Source: Nocardia goodfellowii (GTDB lineage Bacteria > Actinomycetota > Actinomycetes > Mycobacteriales > Mycobacteriaceae). From it: a stretch of DNA of 64,000 nucleotides. The stretch lies in assembly GCF_017875645.1 (NCBI RefSeq), contig NZ_JAGGMR010000001.1, forward strand, positions 6,262,001 through 6,326,000. The letters are read 5' to 3'. The position numbers and the translations under genes are program-made. Below the pieces are notes generated by a model. The model was not told where the DNA came from, did no database searches, and was given only the letters and a program-made list of their open reading frames with translations. This document shows positions 19,778 to 29,024 of the stretch, piece after piece; position 1 is the first letter of the stretch; each line of letters opens with the position of its first letter.

Positions 19778-20695
19778 ATGGCTAGTTTCCCGGACGGCAA
19801 TTTCACCATCACCAACAACGAAACCGGCCGCTGTTTGCGCGTCAGGCTCGGCCGGAGCGAGGACGTCAGTGACTACAAGGAAGGCACGAAGTATCTACAG
19901 ACCGTGACCGCCAAGCCGTGGCTCGAGCTCGGCGAGCCCGATGGCAGCATCGCCACCGCCTGGTACTTCCGCACCGTCATCGATCCACTTGAGAAGGTGC
20001 CTGTGAACCAGATCGCCAGTGTCGCGGTCAGCGACCTGCAAAACATCGGTGATTACTGTGTCTGGCTTCGCGTTCCGTTCCTCGACGATGCCACGGCAGC
20101 GTCCAAGACTGCCTACCGGCAGCTGCCGGCGGTGATGGAGTCCCGTGAGCCCGGGCGTGTGGAGCTGATGGGCAGCAAGATTCCCGCGCAATGGACAGGC
20201 AGCCAACGACACTGGGAACAGTGGTGGATGCGTTATCTGATCGAAGGTGAGCAGGCCCCCCTCGACAGCGCCGTGCACGGGTCGAGGGCGTCATGGAAGG
20301 GCGACCGCGCAGAGTTCATCGCCGCGCTGAACAGCTTCTCGGCGCACGCCCGCCCGGAGCTCGAAGCCGCGGCGAAGGCGTCGGGAAACGAGCAATCGAG
20401 GGTGGCCGACGCGACCACGGAACTGCGCGGATGCGGGGCCAGCCGCGGCGATACATCCACCTACCGGTGGGCCACCGACGGCCGCTACATCTACGGCGCC
20501 GATGACACGACCGTGCCCTCCTCGCGCACCTACTGGACCGATCTCGGCAGCCAACTGGCCGGCTGTCCCCGAGGCCGACCCGGCCAAAGCTGGACTATCA
20601 AACCCTGGAACCCGCCACCGCCCCCTGCCGACGACGGTGAAGCCATCATCCGCACCGGCCTGTTCGGCCCGATCGGCACCCTTCTCGGACTCTGA
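19778..20695 (+). CDS. Soluble protein with possible ricin-type lectin-like N-terminus
   Basis: The protein has 305 residues and no signal peptide. It starts MASFPDGNFTITNNETGRC, reminiscent of ricin-type or haemagglutinin-like lectin repeats (x-F-x-I-x-N-x-x-T-G-x-C-L), and is rich in tryptophan in the first 200 residues. The C-terminal third contains two cysteines and a proline-rich end. GAAGGGAG supports the ATG. It stands alone and ends 7 bases before a strong hairpin. The lectin call is tentative. Confidence 0.6.
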   Translation: MASFPDGNFTITNNETGRCLRVRLGRSEDVSDYKEGTKYLQTVTAKPWLELGEPDGSIATAWYFRTVIDPLEKVPVNQIASVAVSDLQNIGDYCVWLRVPFLDDATAASKTAYRQLPAVMESREPGRVELMGSKIPAQWTGSQRHWEQWWMRYLIEGEQAPLDSAVHGSRASWKGDRAEFIAALNSFSAHARPELEAAAKASGNEQSRVADATTELRGCGASRGDTSTYRWATDGRYIYGADDTTVPSSRTYWTDLGSQLAGCPRGRPGQSWTIKPWNPPPPPADDGEAIIRTGLFGPIGTLLGL

Positions 20696-20702
20696 GCTCC
20701 CC

Positions 20703-20738
20703 GACCGCCCGGACGCCCCTTTCGGCGCCCGGGCGGTC
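20703..20738 (+). terminator. Strong hairpin terminator after 20695
   Basis: GACCGCCCGG (20703-20712) pairs exactly with CCGGGCGGTC (20729-20738), with an inner CGCC/GGCG stem around CCTTTC. There is no U tract, as is usual in high-GC actinomycetes. It begins 8 bases after the stop codon of the preceding gene. Confidence 0.75.
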
Positions 20739-20929
20739 ACCACGACGCCATGCCATCCCCCTCGTCGACGCGGCCAACTGCAATCGTCCGGTCGGCCCCG
20801 ATTCTTTGTTGACCGCCACCCCGATCCAGACCTGGTCACGAGGTCGATGATGGGTCTCCTGACGTGGTCGGGTGTAGACCATTCGCGTATCTCACTGGTG
20901 CCGAGGACCTTGACTGAATACCACGCTCA

Positions 20930-21375
20930 CCGAAATGTATTGGCGCAGTTGCCTTTCTGTGGGCCCTGTGCGTCGAACACCGGCATCTTCGGGCAGTCCG
21001 GAGCGGCGACGGCGACCAGCTTGCCATATGGCGAGATCCTGCTGTCGACAGCCGGTAGACGACTTTCGTCTGGGTTCCGTCGATGAGCACACCGGTCGGG
21101 TTGCCGGGGCAGGCTACTACTGCGTATTTGTCGTCGGCGGAGCAGGAGATGCCGGAGGGGCTGCTGACGTGCTCGATGGTCGTCACACGGGCCCGCATTT
21201 CGCTTGATTGCGCCGCTGTGTCCGGGGTGTGCGGGAGACATTCAGAGCAGTCGCGTCGGGCCAGACGCGCCCAGCACTCGGCGGTGGCGGGTGTGATCGC
21301 GAGGATGTCGGCGACAACGGTGGACAGGCATATCAGTGACCGCAGCCATGATGGCAGTGCCGCAGCGATCCGCAC
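20930..21375 (-). pseudogene. Possible small secreted protein gene with one frameshift
   Basis: A minus-strand frame carries HVSSPSGISCSADDKYAVVA and TQTKVVYRLSTA. The match in style continues one frame away as ISPYGKLVAVAAPDCPKM and QGPQKGNCANTF before a stop. Joined, these give a Cys-containing, beta-rich domain. The upstream part has a hydrophobic stretch that might be a signal sequence. No family recognised; it could also be chance. The remainder of 20739-21597 shows no other gene. Confidence 0.3.
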
Positions 21376-21597
21376 GGGTAGCCCATACTCGGCTAGGAGC
21401 CGTTGCAGGGCAATGGAATTGCGTGGCCGCGACGGTGGCTGCCAGGAAACAGGTATTGCGCATGCACCTGATCGCCATGCAGCACGTGGCCCTGGAGCAC
21501 ATCGATCGGCTGTACTCCGAACTGGTTGCCGTCGCGGCCGAGCCGGACGAGTGATCCCGGTGCTAGACGGTAGGAATCACTCGCCGGGAAGTAGGGC

Positions 21598-23333
21598 TCA
21601 GTATTGCTGGGCTCCTTCCAGGGCCGGGATCTTCTCGATCGGAATGGTGATGGACGCGTGCCCGTGCGTGCTGGACAGGGTGAGAGTGCCGCCGGGAACG
21701 GGGCGGGGCAAAGGCTGAAGATCACTGCGGGGTGGCCTGAGGTTGGTTCCGTACTCGTACAGCCAATCAATGCTGTCGACGATAAAGACGATATTGTGCC
21801 CCCGCGGAACGCGATAATCGGTGCCCTGCAGGGTGAGCTGAACATTGGTTGGAATCTTTGGTTCGTTGTTGCGCACGGTTTTCACCGCATGCGTGATAAC
21901 TCGCAGAATTTTGGTGAGCGGGTTGTAGTCGAACAGATATGCCGCCACCGTTACTTGCTTGTCTTCCGGCGTGACACTTATTTGCAACTCAGGATACCCG
22001 GCGATGTGGCGGGGTTCGGCAAAGGGAGCAGCAAAGGTCCAGACCCCCGCTTGCGTGCGGCGCACGTCTGCCAGGGATTGCAGCATCGGGAGACCGAGGC
22101 GCTCCCCGAAGCCATTGACGATGATCGCGTCCGCCATCTGCACTTGCGGCATACCGGAATTGAAGCTGGTGCGGAAGGATATGGGAGGAAATGTCGCCAG
22201 CAGACCGTTGCCGGATTCGGAGCGCGGTTCATGCAAGTAGAAACGCCATTGCCGCTTGGACCATTTATCCGTGTTCGGTGCGGAGTAGGTATGACCGAGA
22301 TTATGCATGGTTTCCAGGTGCATGACCCCGTCACTATCGATGCCGTTGTCGACTTCGAGCAGGTAGTGATCCAGCCAGTCGTAGCCGGCGTCGGTGGCGC
22401 GGCCGGGCACACCATGCATCGCCGGAAGCATGTCCAGGGCGCCGTGGTCGCCGATGGCTACGTCCAAGCGCTTGGGCCCGGGATAGGAATCGACGTATTT
22501 GAGCAGCTGGTTGGCCGGGAAGAGTGTCTCGTGCCAATAGGTGGTGAAAAAGGTTGGCGCATAGTTTGTTCCAGTCGAGTGCGCGGGAGACCGCAACTTT
22601 GCCCAGTCCACGATGTCTTCGATATTGTCATTGTTTCGGAAGTCGTCGACGATCTTCCGCAGTTCCGAACTGGGTCTGGTGCCCACCGCGTAGAGAGTTT
22701 CGACCGCGCCGGAGTGCCGCGTGTGCTTGTCGTAGAGGGCTTCTGCGAGATCGGCCCACGTGCTCAGCGCCACTACAGCCTTGACTCGACTATCTGCCAG
22801 AGCCGTGAGTTGACTGATACCCGAGCCGTAGGAAAGGCCGAACATCCCGATCTTGTCGCGGTCCACCCGCAATTCTGGGTGTTCTATCGCCCAGTCGATG
22901 ACCTTGACAGCGTCCTTGATGTCGCGGGGGCCGGCGATCTCCAACTCCCCCTCCGACCCCGCCAGGCCCCGCCGGCATAGGCGACAACGGCGTAGCCGCG
23001 GGTCAACAGATGGAACATTGTGCCGTAATACATCCGGTAGCCGGCGTCTTGATTCAGCCCTGCCGGTAGTACGACGAGAGGGAACGGGCCGTCACCCTCG
23101 GGGCGGGCGGCAAACGCCTCGAGCAGCACACCTCCCGCGCCGGGAATAAATGGATACTCGAAGTCATTGTCGGTGAGTATCTTACAATTCTGCCGGACCG
23201 CGACGATGTAGTCGACCAGCGGTTCCGGAACGCCTTCCAGGCTACCGGTTTTCAGGGCGCTGGTAACTGCGCGGACTCCGTTCAGTTGGTCCTCGGTCAG
23301 TAATTGCATACCGCAGGAGGTCGGCTGTGACAT
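21598..23333 (-). pseudogene. CocE/NonD-family (S15-like) hydrolase interrupted by a single frameshift
   Basis: The first 120 codons (23333 to about 22960) give an alpha/beta-hydrolase start with GPFPLVVLPAGLNQDAGY and TRGYAVVAYAGG. The match resumes in another frame with ELEIAGPRDIKDAVKVIDWA, the nucleophile motif GLSYGSG and a C-terminal beta-rich domain typical of X-Pro-dipeptidyl-peptidase-like hydrolases. The frames meet at a run of five G on the coding strand; six G would restore one 578-residue protein. It may be a true mutation, a sequencing error or a slippery site. GAAAGGAA precedes the ATG at 23333. Expected activity is hydrolysis of an ester or peptide bond; substrate unknown. Confidence 0.75.
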
Positions 23334-23918
23334 ATGCCGTTCCTTTCAATTCTGGTTCCATGGAGGGTTTTTCGAATGCCGCGCACGATCACAGCCGCGC
23401 ACGATCGATACGCATGGCTGGGGGCGGCGTTTCACGAACCGCTAACACGCCAGATGAATGAGAGACACTGCCGGAAATCTTTACGGCCGAGAGGAAACAT
23501 CCTCAGCGACATCGGTTGGAGCAGTATATATTCGGTCTCGCGAGTACAGCGTACCTCAGCAATCCGATGTTTGGACAGAACTTGCCGGATCCTGCGGATC
23601 GCCGATAGCCAATTAATCGAGCTTTCGGCGAGGTGTTCGAAAGCCATCGAGATCACCGGTTATCGCGATGTAATCGAGATAACTTGTGCCATCGCCGATG
23701 TGAAGACCCCCACCGGCACCTGGACCAGATCCAGGCCGGGACCGGGTCCTGACAGCAAGTGTCTAATGGGTGCAGCTCGGCAAGTTCTCGATCGAAGAGT
23801 GACCGAATCGGTTGGCCCCGTGCGGGTTCTTTGCCTGATCGAGTGTGTGGTGATGTCAGCCGATTCTGACGGCGAACATCCCGTAGACAGCCGGGGTTCG
23901 GCTGGTCCGAGCGTGTTG
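23334..23918. other. Intergenic stretch without supported genes
   Basis: Several overlapping open frames exist but none has a good start or a recognisable motif. A short minus-strand frame (around 23660-23780) ends QVISITSR and might be residual coding sequence. Confidence 0.35.
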
Positions 23919-24920
23919 TCAACCCGCAGTGGTGGGGCGGGGTTGGATGGCGGCGCCGAGAGCGCGGGCGAGCAACCGGAGGTCGGACGCGCGGTCACGT
24001 TCGATCTCGGTCATCCGCCACCGTCCCGCACCGCCATTCAATGCCCTATGGGCGCGCCGGTCCTCGGTGAGCCAGCTGCGCACCTGCTCACCGAGTGGAC
24101 TGTCGGGGGCGATCGCGACCGGCTGTCCGCGTTCTGCCGCGGCGAGTGCGTCAGTGAGGCCGGGAGTATCGGTCAAGCCGTGCAGACTGGTGAGCCGTCG
24201 TACTTCGGCGACCGCGTCGACAGGGCCGTCGTAGCCGGGGCGAACAGCCGGATCGTTGCGTGCTCGGGCGAACCAGGGCTCGATCTGTGCACTCATCAAG
24301 GGGCCGGTGAGCGCCTCGAATGTAGGCAGACGGCCGGTGAGCCGCTCGATCAACCGTAGGCAACGCCCATGGGGGCGGTCGTGGTTGGTGTCGAAAGCGT
24401 CGTCCTCGTAGAAATCGCCATCCTCATCGAAAATGTCGTCCGCGTCGACTTCGTTGTCTCCCATATCGAATCCGACTTCGAGCATGTGGGAGAGCAGGCG
24501 GTCGGGATCGGCGCCGTACCGTAGGTGCGGGTAAGGGCAGGTCGGATCGAACCCGGTGATCAACACCCCATCGACTGCATAGGCGAACCCAGGAGACGCG
24601 TAGTCGTGCCGCAGCACCGATAACACCTCGGTTCCATGTGACAGCGCGGAGGTCAGGCTGCGGCCGTTGAACCCCTCCGACTCGAATACGACGGTCCACC
24701 CACCCAGCGGTAACGCCAACGCCATCTCGGGATATCCATCGTCGAAGTTGTCCAGGCCCCCGACATCCGCCCATGTGCGGGTCGCGAACGTGCCGGGCAG
24801 ACCACCCATTCGCCGCAACGCCTCCGCAGCGTCCACATCACGGATGAAGGTGAGACAGTAGATCTCTCCCAGCGAATCTACTCCCCCACCGTCCGCCCAA
24901 GCCAAATCATCGACAGCCAC
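23919..24920 (-). CDS. DUF6461-like protein
   Basis: From the GTG at 24920 the protein has 333 residues. YCLTFIRDVDAAEALRRMGG near the N-terminus is typical of the DUF6461 family of actinobacteria. An acidic segment (DNEVDADDIFDEDGDFYEDD) follows in the middle, and the C-terminus is charged. AAAGGTGA lies 5 bases before the GTG, which I prefer to the upstream ATG at 24950. Function is unknown for the family. No operon partners. Confidence 0.65.
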   Translation of the reverse strand: MAVDDLAWADGGGVDSLGEIYCLTFIRDVDAAEALRRMGGLPGTFATRTWADVGGLDNFDDGYPEMALALPLGGWTVVFESEGFNGRSLTSALSHGTEVLSVLRHDYASPGFAYAVDGVLITGFDPTCPYPHLRYGADPDRLLSHMLEVGFDMGDNEVDADDIFDEDGDFYEDDAFDTNHDRPHGRCLRLIERLTGRLPTFEALTGPLMSAQIEPWFARARNDPAVRPGYDGPVDAVAEVRRLTSLHGLTDTPGLTDALAAAERGQPVAIAPDSPLGEQVRSWLTEDRRAHRALNGGAGRWRMTEIERDRASDLRLLARALGAAIQPRPTTAG

Positions 24921-25239
24921 TGGGTCACCTTTCGTCAAGCAAGGCTGCACGTGAGTCTAACGTGCTTGCCGCGGCGAATTGTTTTGTGCCGCTGCCTTTT
25001 CAGATCTTTGCCGCGGGTTTCTGCACAATTCGATGCGCCACAGCTGGTTTCGCCGGTGCTCGGCATAGCTGCGCTGAGTCGAATGGTGGTGCCGGGCAGC
25101 GGTTGTGCGAAGGACAGCTTCGCGTTTACCTGCAATCGCTGTGCCCTTATGCCAACTCACCAAGACCTCGGCCGAGGCGCCCGCCCTCCACAGACGGGTG
25201 ACATGAAATCCGGGGCCCAGCCGAGCCGACATGCCCCGA
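24921..25239. other. Intergenic stretch, nothing recognised
   Basis: No start signal, hairpin or motif that I can support was seen here. Confidence 0.35.
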
Positions 25240-25578
25240 TTACTCGCCTTCATACATGCAATAGTCCCGGCCGGCGTCGAACCCCTTCCTGTAACCTTTC
25301 TCGAAGCCCTCCCTGTACTTCTTATCCTGGGACTGAAGAGATCTCAGGGCTTGGGCGAGCATCGCCTCCTCCTCCCAGCACATCTCTTCCCCATCCTTGC
25401 GGCCCTGCCTATAGCCCTGTCTGAAACCTTTTTCGTACTGCTCCCGCTGCTGGCTCCGGTCTTCTTGGGTTGGGCTGCTCATGCGATCATCTGCCTGGAT
25501 GTCGGCGTGTGCGAGCGGGGTGGCGGCGATCCCGGCGCACAGCAGCGCCGCGGCCAGCAGAGAACGTGTTCCACGCAT
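25240..25578 (-). CDS. Small secreted protein with paired glycine/charge repeats
   Basis: From the ATG at 25578 (GGAAG upstream) the protein has 112 residues. A clear signal peptide, LLAAALLCAGIAATPLAHA, is followed by a highly charged mature part with two related units, KGFRQGYRQGRKDGEEMC and EGFEKGYRKGFDAGRDYC. Each ends with a Cys, so an intramolecular or intermolecular disulfide is likely. The G-x-x-x-G spacing suggests packed helices. No family recognised. Confidence 0.65.
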   Translation of the reverse strand: MRGTRSLLAAALLCAGIAATPLAHADIQADDRMSSPTQEDRSQQREQYEKGFRQGYRQGRKDGEEMCWEEEAMLAQALRSLQSQDKKYREGFEKGYRKGFDAGRDYCMYEGE

Positions 25579-25979
25579 GACGGAGCTTCCTTCCGAAGTA
25601 TTTGCAACGACAGACATTCCACGACGCGGGTAGTGAAGAGTCGGCGCCGACAGCGCGAGCCCCTTTCAGCAGGACGGATTCAGTTTCGGATGGCACAACC
25701 CGGGCGGGGAGAGGACGCGCCGCGCCGGAATCGACCCCGAGCCGTGCCTGCCCCGCAACGCACATGATCTTGCTGCGTGCCGGTGTGGGGTACCGGTGTC
25801 CGGGGGTGCCTCGGCGCACCGGGTTCATTGCTCTTACAGGCGGCCAGCGTCTGTCTGCGTCCTTGTGCCGACCGTGATCGTGAATACCGTGCCCGGGGAA
25901 CCCTGGTCTTGCCCAGGAAACGCCGGATGGATTTGATGGACTTCGGTCGGAATCAACAGATCGAAAAGGACTGAGGCAT
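25579..25979. other. Divergent intergenic region between two secreted-protein genes
   Basis: This 401-base region separates divergent small secreted-protein genes and should hold both promoters. I cannot point to convincing -10/-35 boxes. AAAAGGA near 25963 serves the gene at 25980. Confidence 0.35.
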
Positions 25980-26204
25980 ATGAGTTTTCGACGGGCGATC
26001 GCCACCGTATCGGTAGTCGGCGCATGCGCGATGCTGGGAGTGGGCGCGCCTACCGCACTGGCCGAGACCGGCCCCGGGGCAGGCGGATCGACGACGGGTA
26101 GCGCCAGCGCGTCCGGGCTGGTTTGCATGTTCCAATGGGCACTCTGGTGGGGCGGCAGCGCGGGGCATCCGACCCCTCAGTATCCGTGCGGCCCGCTCGG
26201 GTAA
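25980..26204 (+). CDS. Small secreted protein, 74 residues
   Basis: An N-terminal signal peptide (RRAIATVSVVGACAMLGVG, cleavage likely after ALA) is followed by a 45-residue mature part rich in Gly and Ser, with FQWALWWGG and two cysteines (LVCM, YPCG). AAAAGGA supports the ATG. A perfect hairpin follows 10 bases after the stop. No family recognised. Confidence 0.65.
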   Translation: MSFRRAIATVSVVGACAMLGVGAPTALAETGPGAGGSTTGSASASGLVCMFQWALWWGGSAGHPTPQYPCGPLG

Positions 26205-26213
26205 AGGGTGGGA

Positions 26214-26246
26214 CCGCGCTCGCCGATGTTACGTCGGCGAGCGCGG
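26214..26246 (+). terminator. Perfect 13-bp hairpin terminator
   Basis: CCGCGCTCGCCGA (26214-26226) pairs exactly with TCGGCGAGCGCGG (26234-26246) around TGTTACG. It lies just after the small secreted-protein gene. Confidence 0.8.
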
Positions 26247-26249
26247 ATC

Positions 26250-26430
26250 ACGCAGCGACTGGGCGACAGGACGTCGCAGGAAGCGCTCGAATCGACCGGC
26301 TGGTCCGGCCACGGGTTGGTCGGGGCGCCGGAGGCGTGTCGATACCAGCTCGATTTCGCCGCCCCGAACACCGTGCCGGCGAGCGCCTGCCGCACCCATC
26401 GCTCATACCCTTCGTGGCCGGTGTGTTCCT
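26250..26430 (-). pseudogene. Flavin monooxygenase (Baeyer-Villiger type) C-terminal remnant
   Basis: Minus-strand translation gives YERWVRQALAGTVF then KSSWYRHASGAPTNPWP. This resembles the C-terminal signature of Baeyer-Villiger and related flavin monooxygenases (T-V-W-x-x-G-C-x-S-W-Y-x-x-x-x-G-x-x-x-x-x-W-P). Only about 45 residues remain. It sits in the gap beyond the 3' end of the injection-system operon. Confidence 0.45.
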
Positions 26431-26442
26431 GCTGATCCCCTC

Positions 26443-29013
26443 TTACCCCGAGGAATTCCAGGTTCGCCAGCGCGCGAGCACGCGGCGGCGCGGCCGGCGG
26501 CGACGGCCGACCGGAATCGGGTCGAGGACATGCCCTTTGACTGTCACCGTGACAGTGCCCGCCGCTCCTTCCGGCAGGCGCAGTACCCGGGTGTAGCCGC
26601 CGTCGTAGCGGCTCAGCAGCGCACCGCCGTCGGGGCGCGGATAGCTGATGCCAAGCGCGTAACCTGGTATCTCGCTGAAGAATTCGCCGATATCGGTGTC
26701 GAAGCGGACGTCGCTCGGACGGAAGGGGCCGAGATCGCCGCCGTTGCGGTCACGGGGGTGCACGGTGATCGCGAGATGTCGCGAGTCACCGCGCGATTCC
26801 TGCCATTCGGTCTCGACGGAGCTGGCGGACGGGTCGACGCCGACGCCCACCCAGCGCGAAACCATGGCGACACGGGCGAAATCGCTGCCGTCGGGCAGGG
26901 TGCCGGTGATGGTGAAACGCCACCGGTAGCTGCCCTCGTGGAGCGTCTCGACGTACCGGTTGCGGTAGTCCCCGGTGTCGTCGACGTCGAAGAGTTCGGC
27001 GGTGCCGTCCTCGAAGACGGCGGTCGGTGTCTCCTCGGGCAACCCCGGGTCGTCCTCGTCGCGTAGCAGCGACCGGATCATCAGAGCTTTCGGGGCGGCC
27101 GGGTCGGGTGGCCGCGGGCGGCCCGGACGGTATTCCTGCCCGGCGGCAGCCAGGACTGTGCCCAATGACGCTGCGGGACGGACGAGTTCGACATGGACGC
27201 GGGCATTGCGGACCGCGTCGTCGCCGGCCCGGATCCGGCAGGTGATCTCGATCGGGTCGCCGGTGTCGTAGCGGTCCCGGTCGAAGCCGACGGCGGCGCG
27301 CACCAGCAGGTCCTCGAAGGCGAGCAACTGGGTGATCGGGACCGGCGTGCCTGCGGCCCGGTACCGCACATGCCATTCCGTGCCCGGGACGGCGTTCTCG
27401 TCACCGCCGAACAGCGCCGCGACGTCCACCGAGGTCAGCACGTGAGTGTCGAACACCAGGCTGGTGCCGGTGACGGGCACCAGTGGACCACCCGCCTGCG
27501 GCCGATACGACAGCTCCACCGTGCCGCCGGGCGCGGCGTGCACCGAGAACACCACCCGCCGGGCGCCCGCGGCGACCAGCACCGTGTACTCGTTGCCCAC
27601 GCCGGGCGTATTCACCTGGGCCGGTTCCACCCCGGCGGCGAAGGCGGCCATCTGCCCCAGCGCGGTCGTGAGCTGACCGACCTGGGTCAGCTTGACGTAC
27701 GCGCCGCCGGAGTCCACCGCGAGCGCGTCGAGCACGTCTTCCTGCACGGTGGCGCCGAATCCGATGGTGTACAACGACATCCGCTGATCGACGGCGAACC
27801 GGGCACCGGTGGCGCGGGCCACCTCGAACCGCTGCGTGCCCGTCGGCGCCGGACTGTTCGGGTCGACCACCACGACGCCCGCGTTCTCGTATCCGTCAGT
27901 GAGCAGCACCGTGGTGAAGTGCGGGTCGCCGGTGGTGCCCGCGGCGGCGAAATCGTTCATCGCCGCCACCAGGGCATCACCGATCGGCGTGCACGCGCCC
28001 GGGGCACCGAAGGACACACTGGTCACCGCCGCGTTGCCGAGCGCGGACAGGCCCAGGATGCGCTCCAGCGAACTGTCCGGCGTAGCGGTCTTCCAGGCGC
28101 ACCCGGAGTGGTCGAAGGCGAGCAGTGCGAGGCGATCGTCGCTGTGCACGCCGGACCGCATCGCGACGAACAGGCCCGCGAGCACTTCGGCCGCCACCAC
28201 CGCGTTGTCCCAGCGCCCGCCGGCCGACATGCTGCCGGACCGGTCCAGGACCAGCGCCAGTCGTTGCGGGCGCGGCGTCACACCGAACGTCCGGCTGGCC
28301 GATCCGGTCAGGCCGGTCCCGGTGTAGGTGAGGCGAAGCGTCGTGGTGATGGTCTTCGGCTGGTATACCGTCGGCAGGGCGCACACCAGCGTCGGATTCG
28401 GGCCGGTCTGCGGAAACGCGGTCAGCACAACGGGTCCGGTCTTGGTCCAGGCGTATTCCAGCGGTGGCGCCGCGCCCACGGCGGTCGATCCCGCGGTGCC
28501 CGCGGTGCAGGTGACGGTATCGCTCTCGCGCACCGTATCGCCGGACAGCGTGGACGCCGCCACGGAGAAGGACGCGGCCGGATCGCAGAGCACGCGCTGA
28601 ATTGTCCGGTGCCCGGGTTGATTCGAACTCTGGCCGATATCCCAGGTGGTCGGCGCGCTCGCGGCGGCCCGCACCGACCACGCCTCCTTGGCCGCCGGAT
28701 TCGCGACCGCCACCACCTCGACGCTGATCACCACATCGACGCCCTCCGCCACGACCTCGGCGACGATCCGCCGCGCGGCGACCGCATCGCTGGTGTGGGA
28801 CGCCCCGGCGGTCGTCGGCAGCGCCACCGTAATTCCGCCGTGCTCCAGCATGACCGCGGGCGCGACGGTAGCGGCCGGAAATCGCACCGTGAAGGTGCCG
28901 AAATGCTGTGCGGTGAAGATATTCAGCGACAGGTCCGCCAGCAGGCCGTGGGAATCGTGAGCCCGGTAGACCGGCTGGTCGAATGTCGTCGGTGTAAGGA
29001 ACGGTGCGGCCAT
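26443..29013 (-). CDS. VWA-domain protein at the distal end of the injection-system operon
   Basis: The protein has 856 residues from the ATG at 29013, which has AAGGAG 7 bases upstream. A beta-rich N-terminal 245 residues is followed by a von Willebrand A domain (about 250-440) with an intact metal site DRSGSM (257-262) and LLTDGYENAG. The C-terminal 400 residues are predicted beta-sandwich repeats ending in a basic RRRRPRRR tail. It starts 11 bases after the previous gene, so it is co-transcribed with the tail genes. VWA domains bind proteins in a metal-dependent way; I infer a fibre, adhesin or assembly role. It has no signal peptide. Confidence 0.7.
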   Translation of the reverse strand: MAAPFLTPTTFDQPVYRAHDSHGLLADLSLNIFTAQHFGTFTVRFPAATVAPAVMLEHGGITVALPTTAGASHTSDAVAARRIVAEVVAEGVDVVISVEVVAVANPAAKEAWSVRAAASAPTTWDIGQSSNQPGHRTIQRVLCDPAASFSVAASTLSGDTVRESDTVTCTAGTAGSTAVGAAPPLEYAWTKTGPVVLTAFPQTGPNPTLVCALPTVYQPKTITTTLRLTYTGTGLTGSASRTFGVTPRPQRLALVLDRSGSMSAGGRWDNAVVAAEVLAGLFVAMRSGVHSDDRLALLAFDHSGCAWKTATPDSSLERILGLSALGNAAVTSVSFGAPGACTPIGDALVAAMNDFAAAGTTGDPHFTTVLLTDGYENAGVVVVDPNSPAPTGTQRFEVARATGARFAVDQRMSLYTIGFGATVQEDVLDALAVDSGGAYVKLTQVGQLTTALGQMAAFAAGVEPAQVNTPGVGNEYTVLVAAGARRVVFSVHAAPGGTVELSYRPQAGGPLVPVTGTSLVFDTHVLTSVDVAALFGGDENAVPGTEWHVRYRAAGTPVPITQLLAFEDLLVRAAVGFDRDRYDTGDPIEITCRIRAGDDAVRNARVHVELVRPAASLGTVLAAAGQEYRPGRPRPPDPAAPKALMIRSLLRDEDDPGLPEETPTAVFEDGTAELFDVDDTGDYRNRYVETLHEGSYRWRFTITGTLPDGSDFARVAMVSRWVGVGVDPSASSVETEWQESRGDSRHLAITVHPRDRNGGDLGPFRPSDVRFDTDIGEFFSEIPGYALGISYPRPDGGALLSRYDGGYTRVLRLPEGAAGTVTVTVKGHVLDPIPVGRRRRPRRRVLARWRTWNSSG

Positions 29014-29024
29014 GGTCGACTCCT

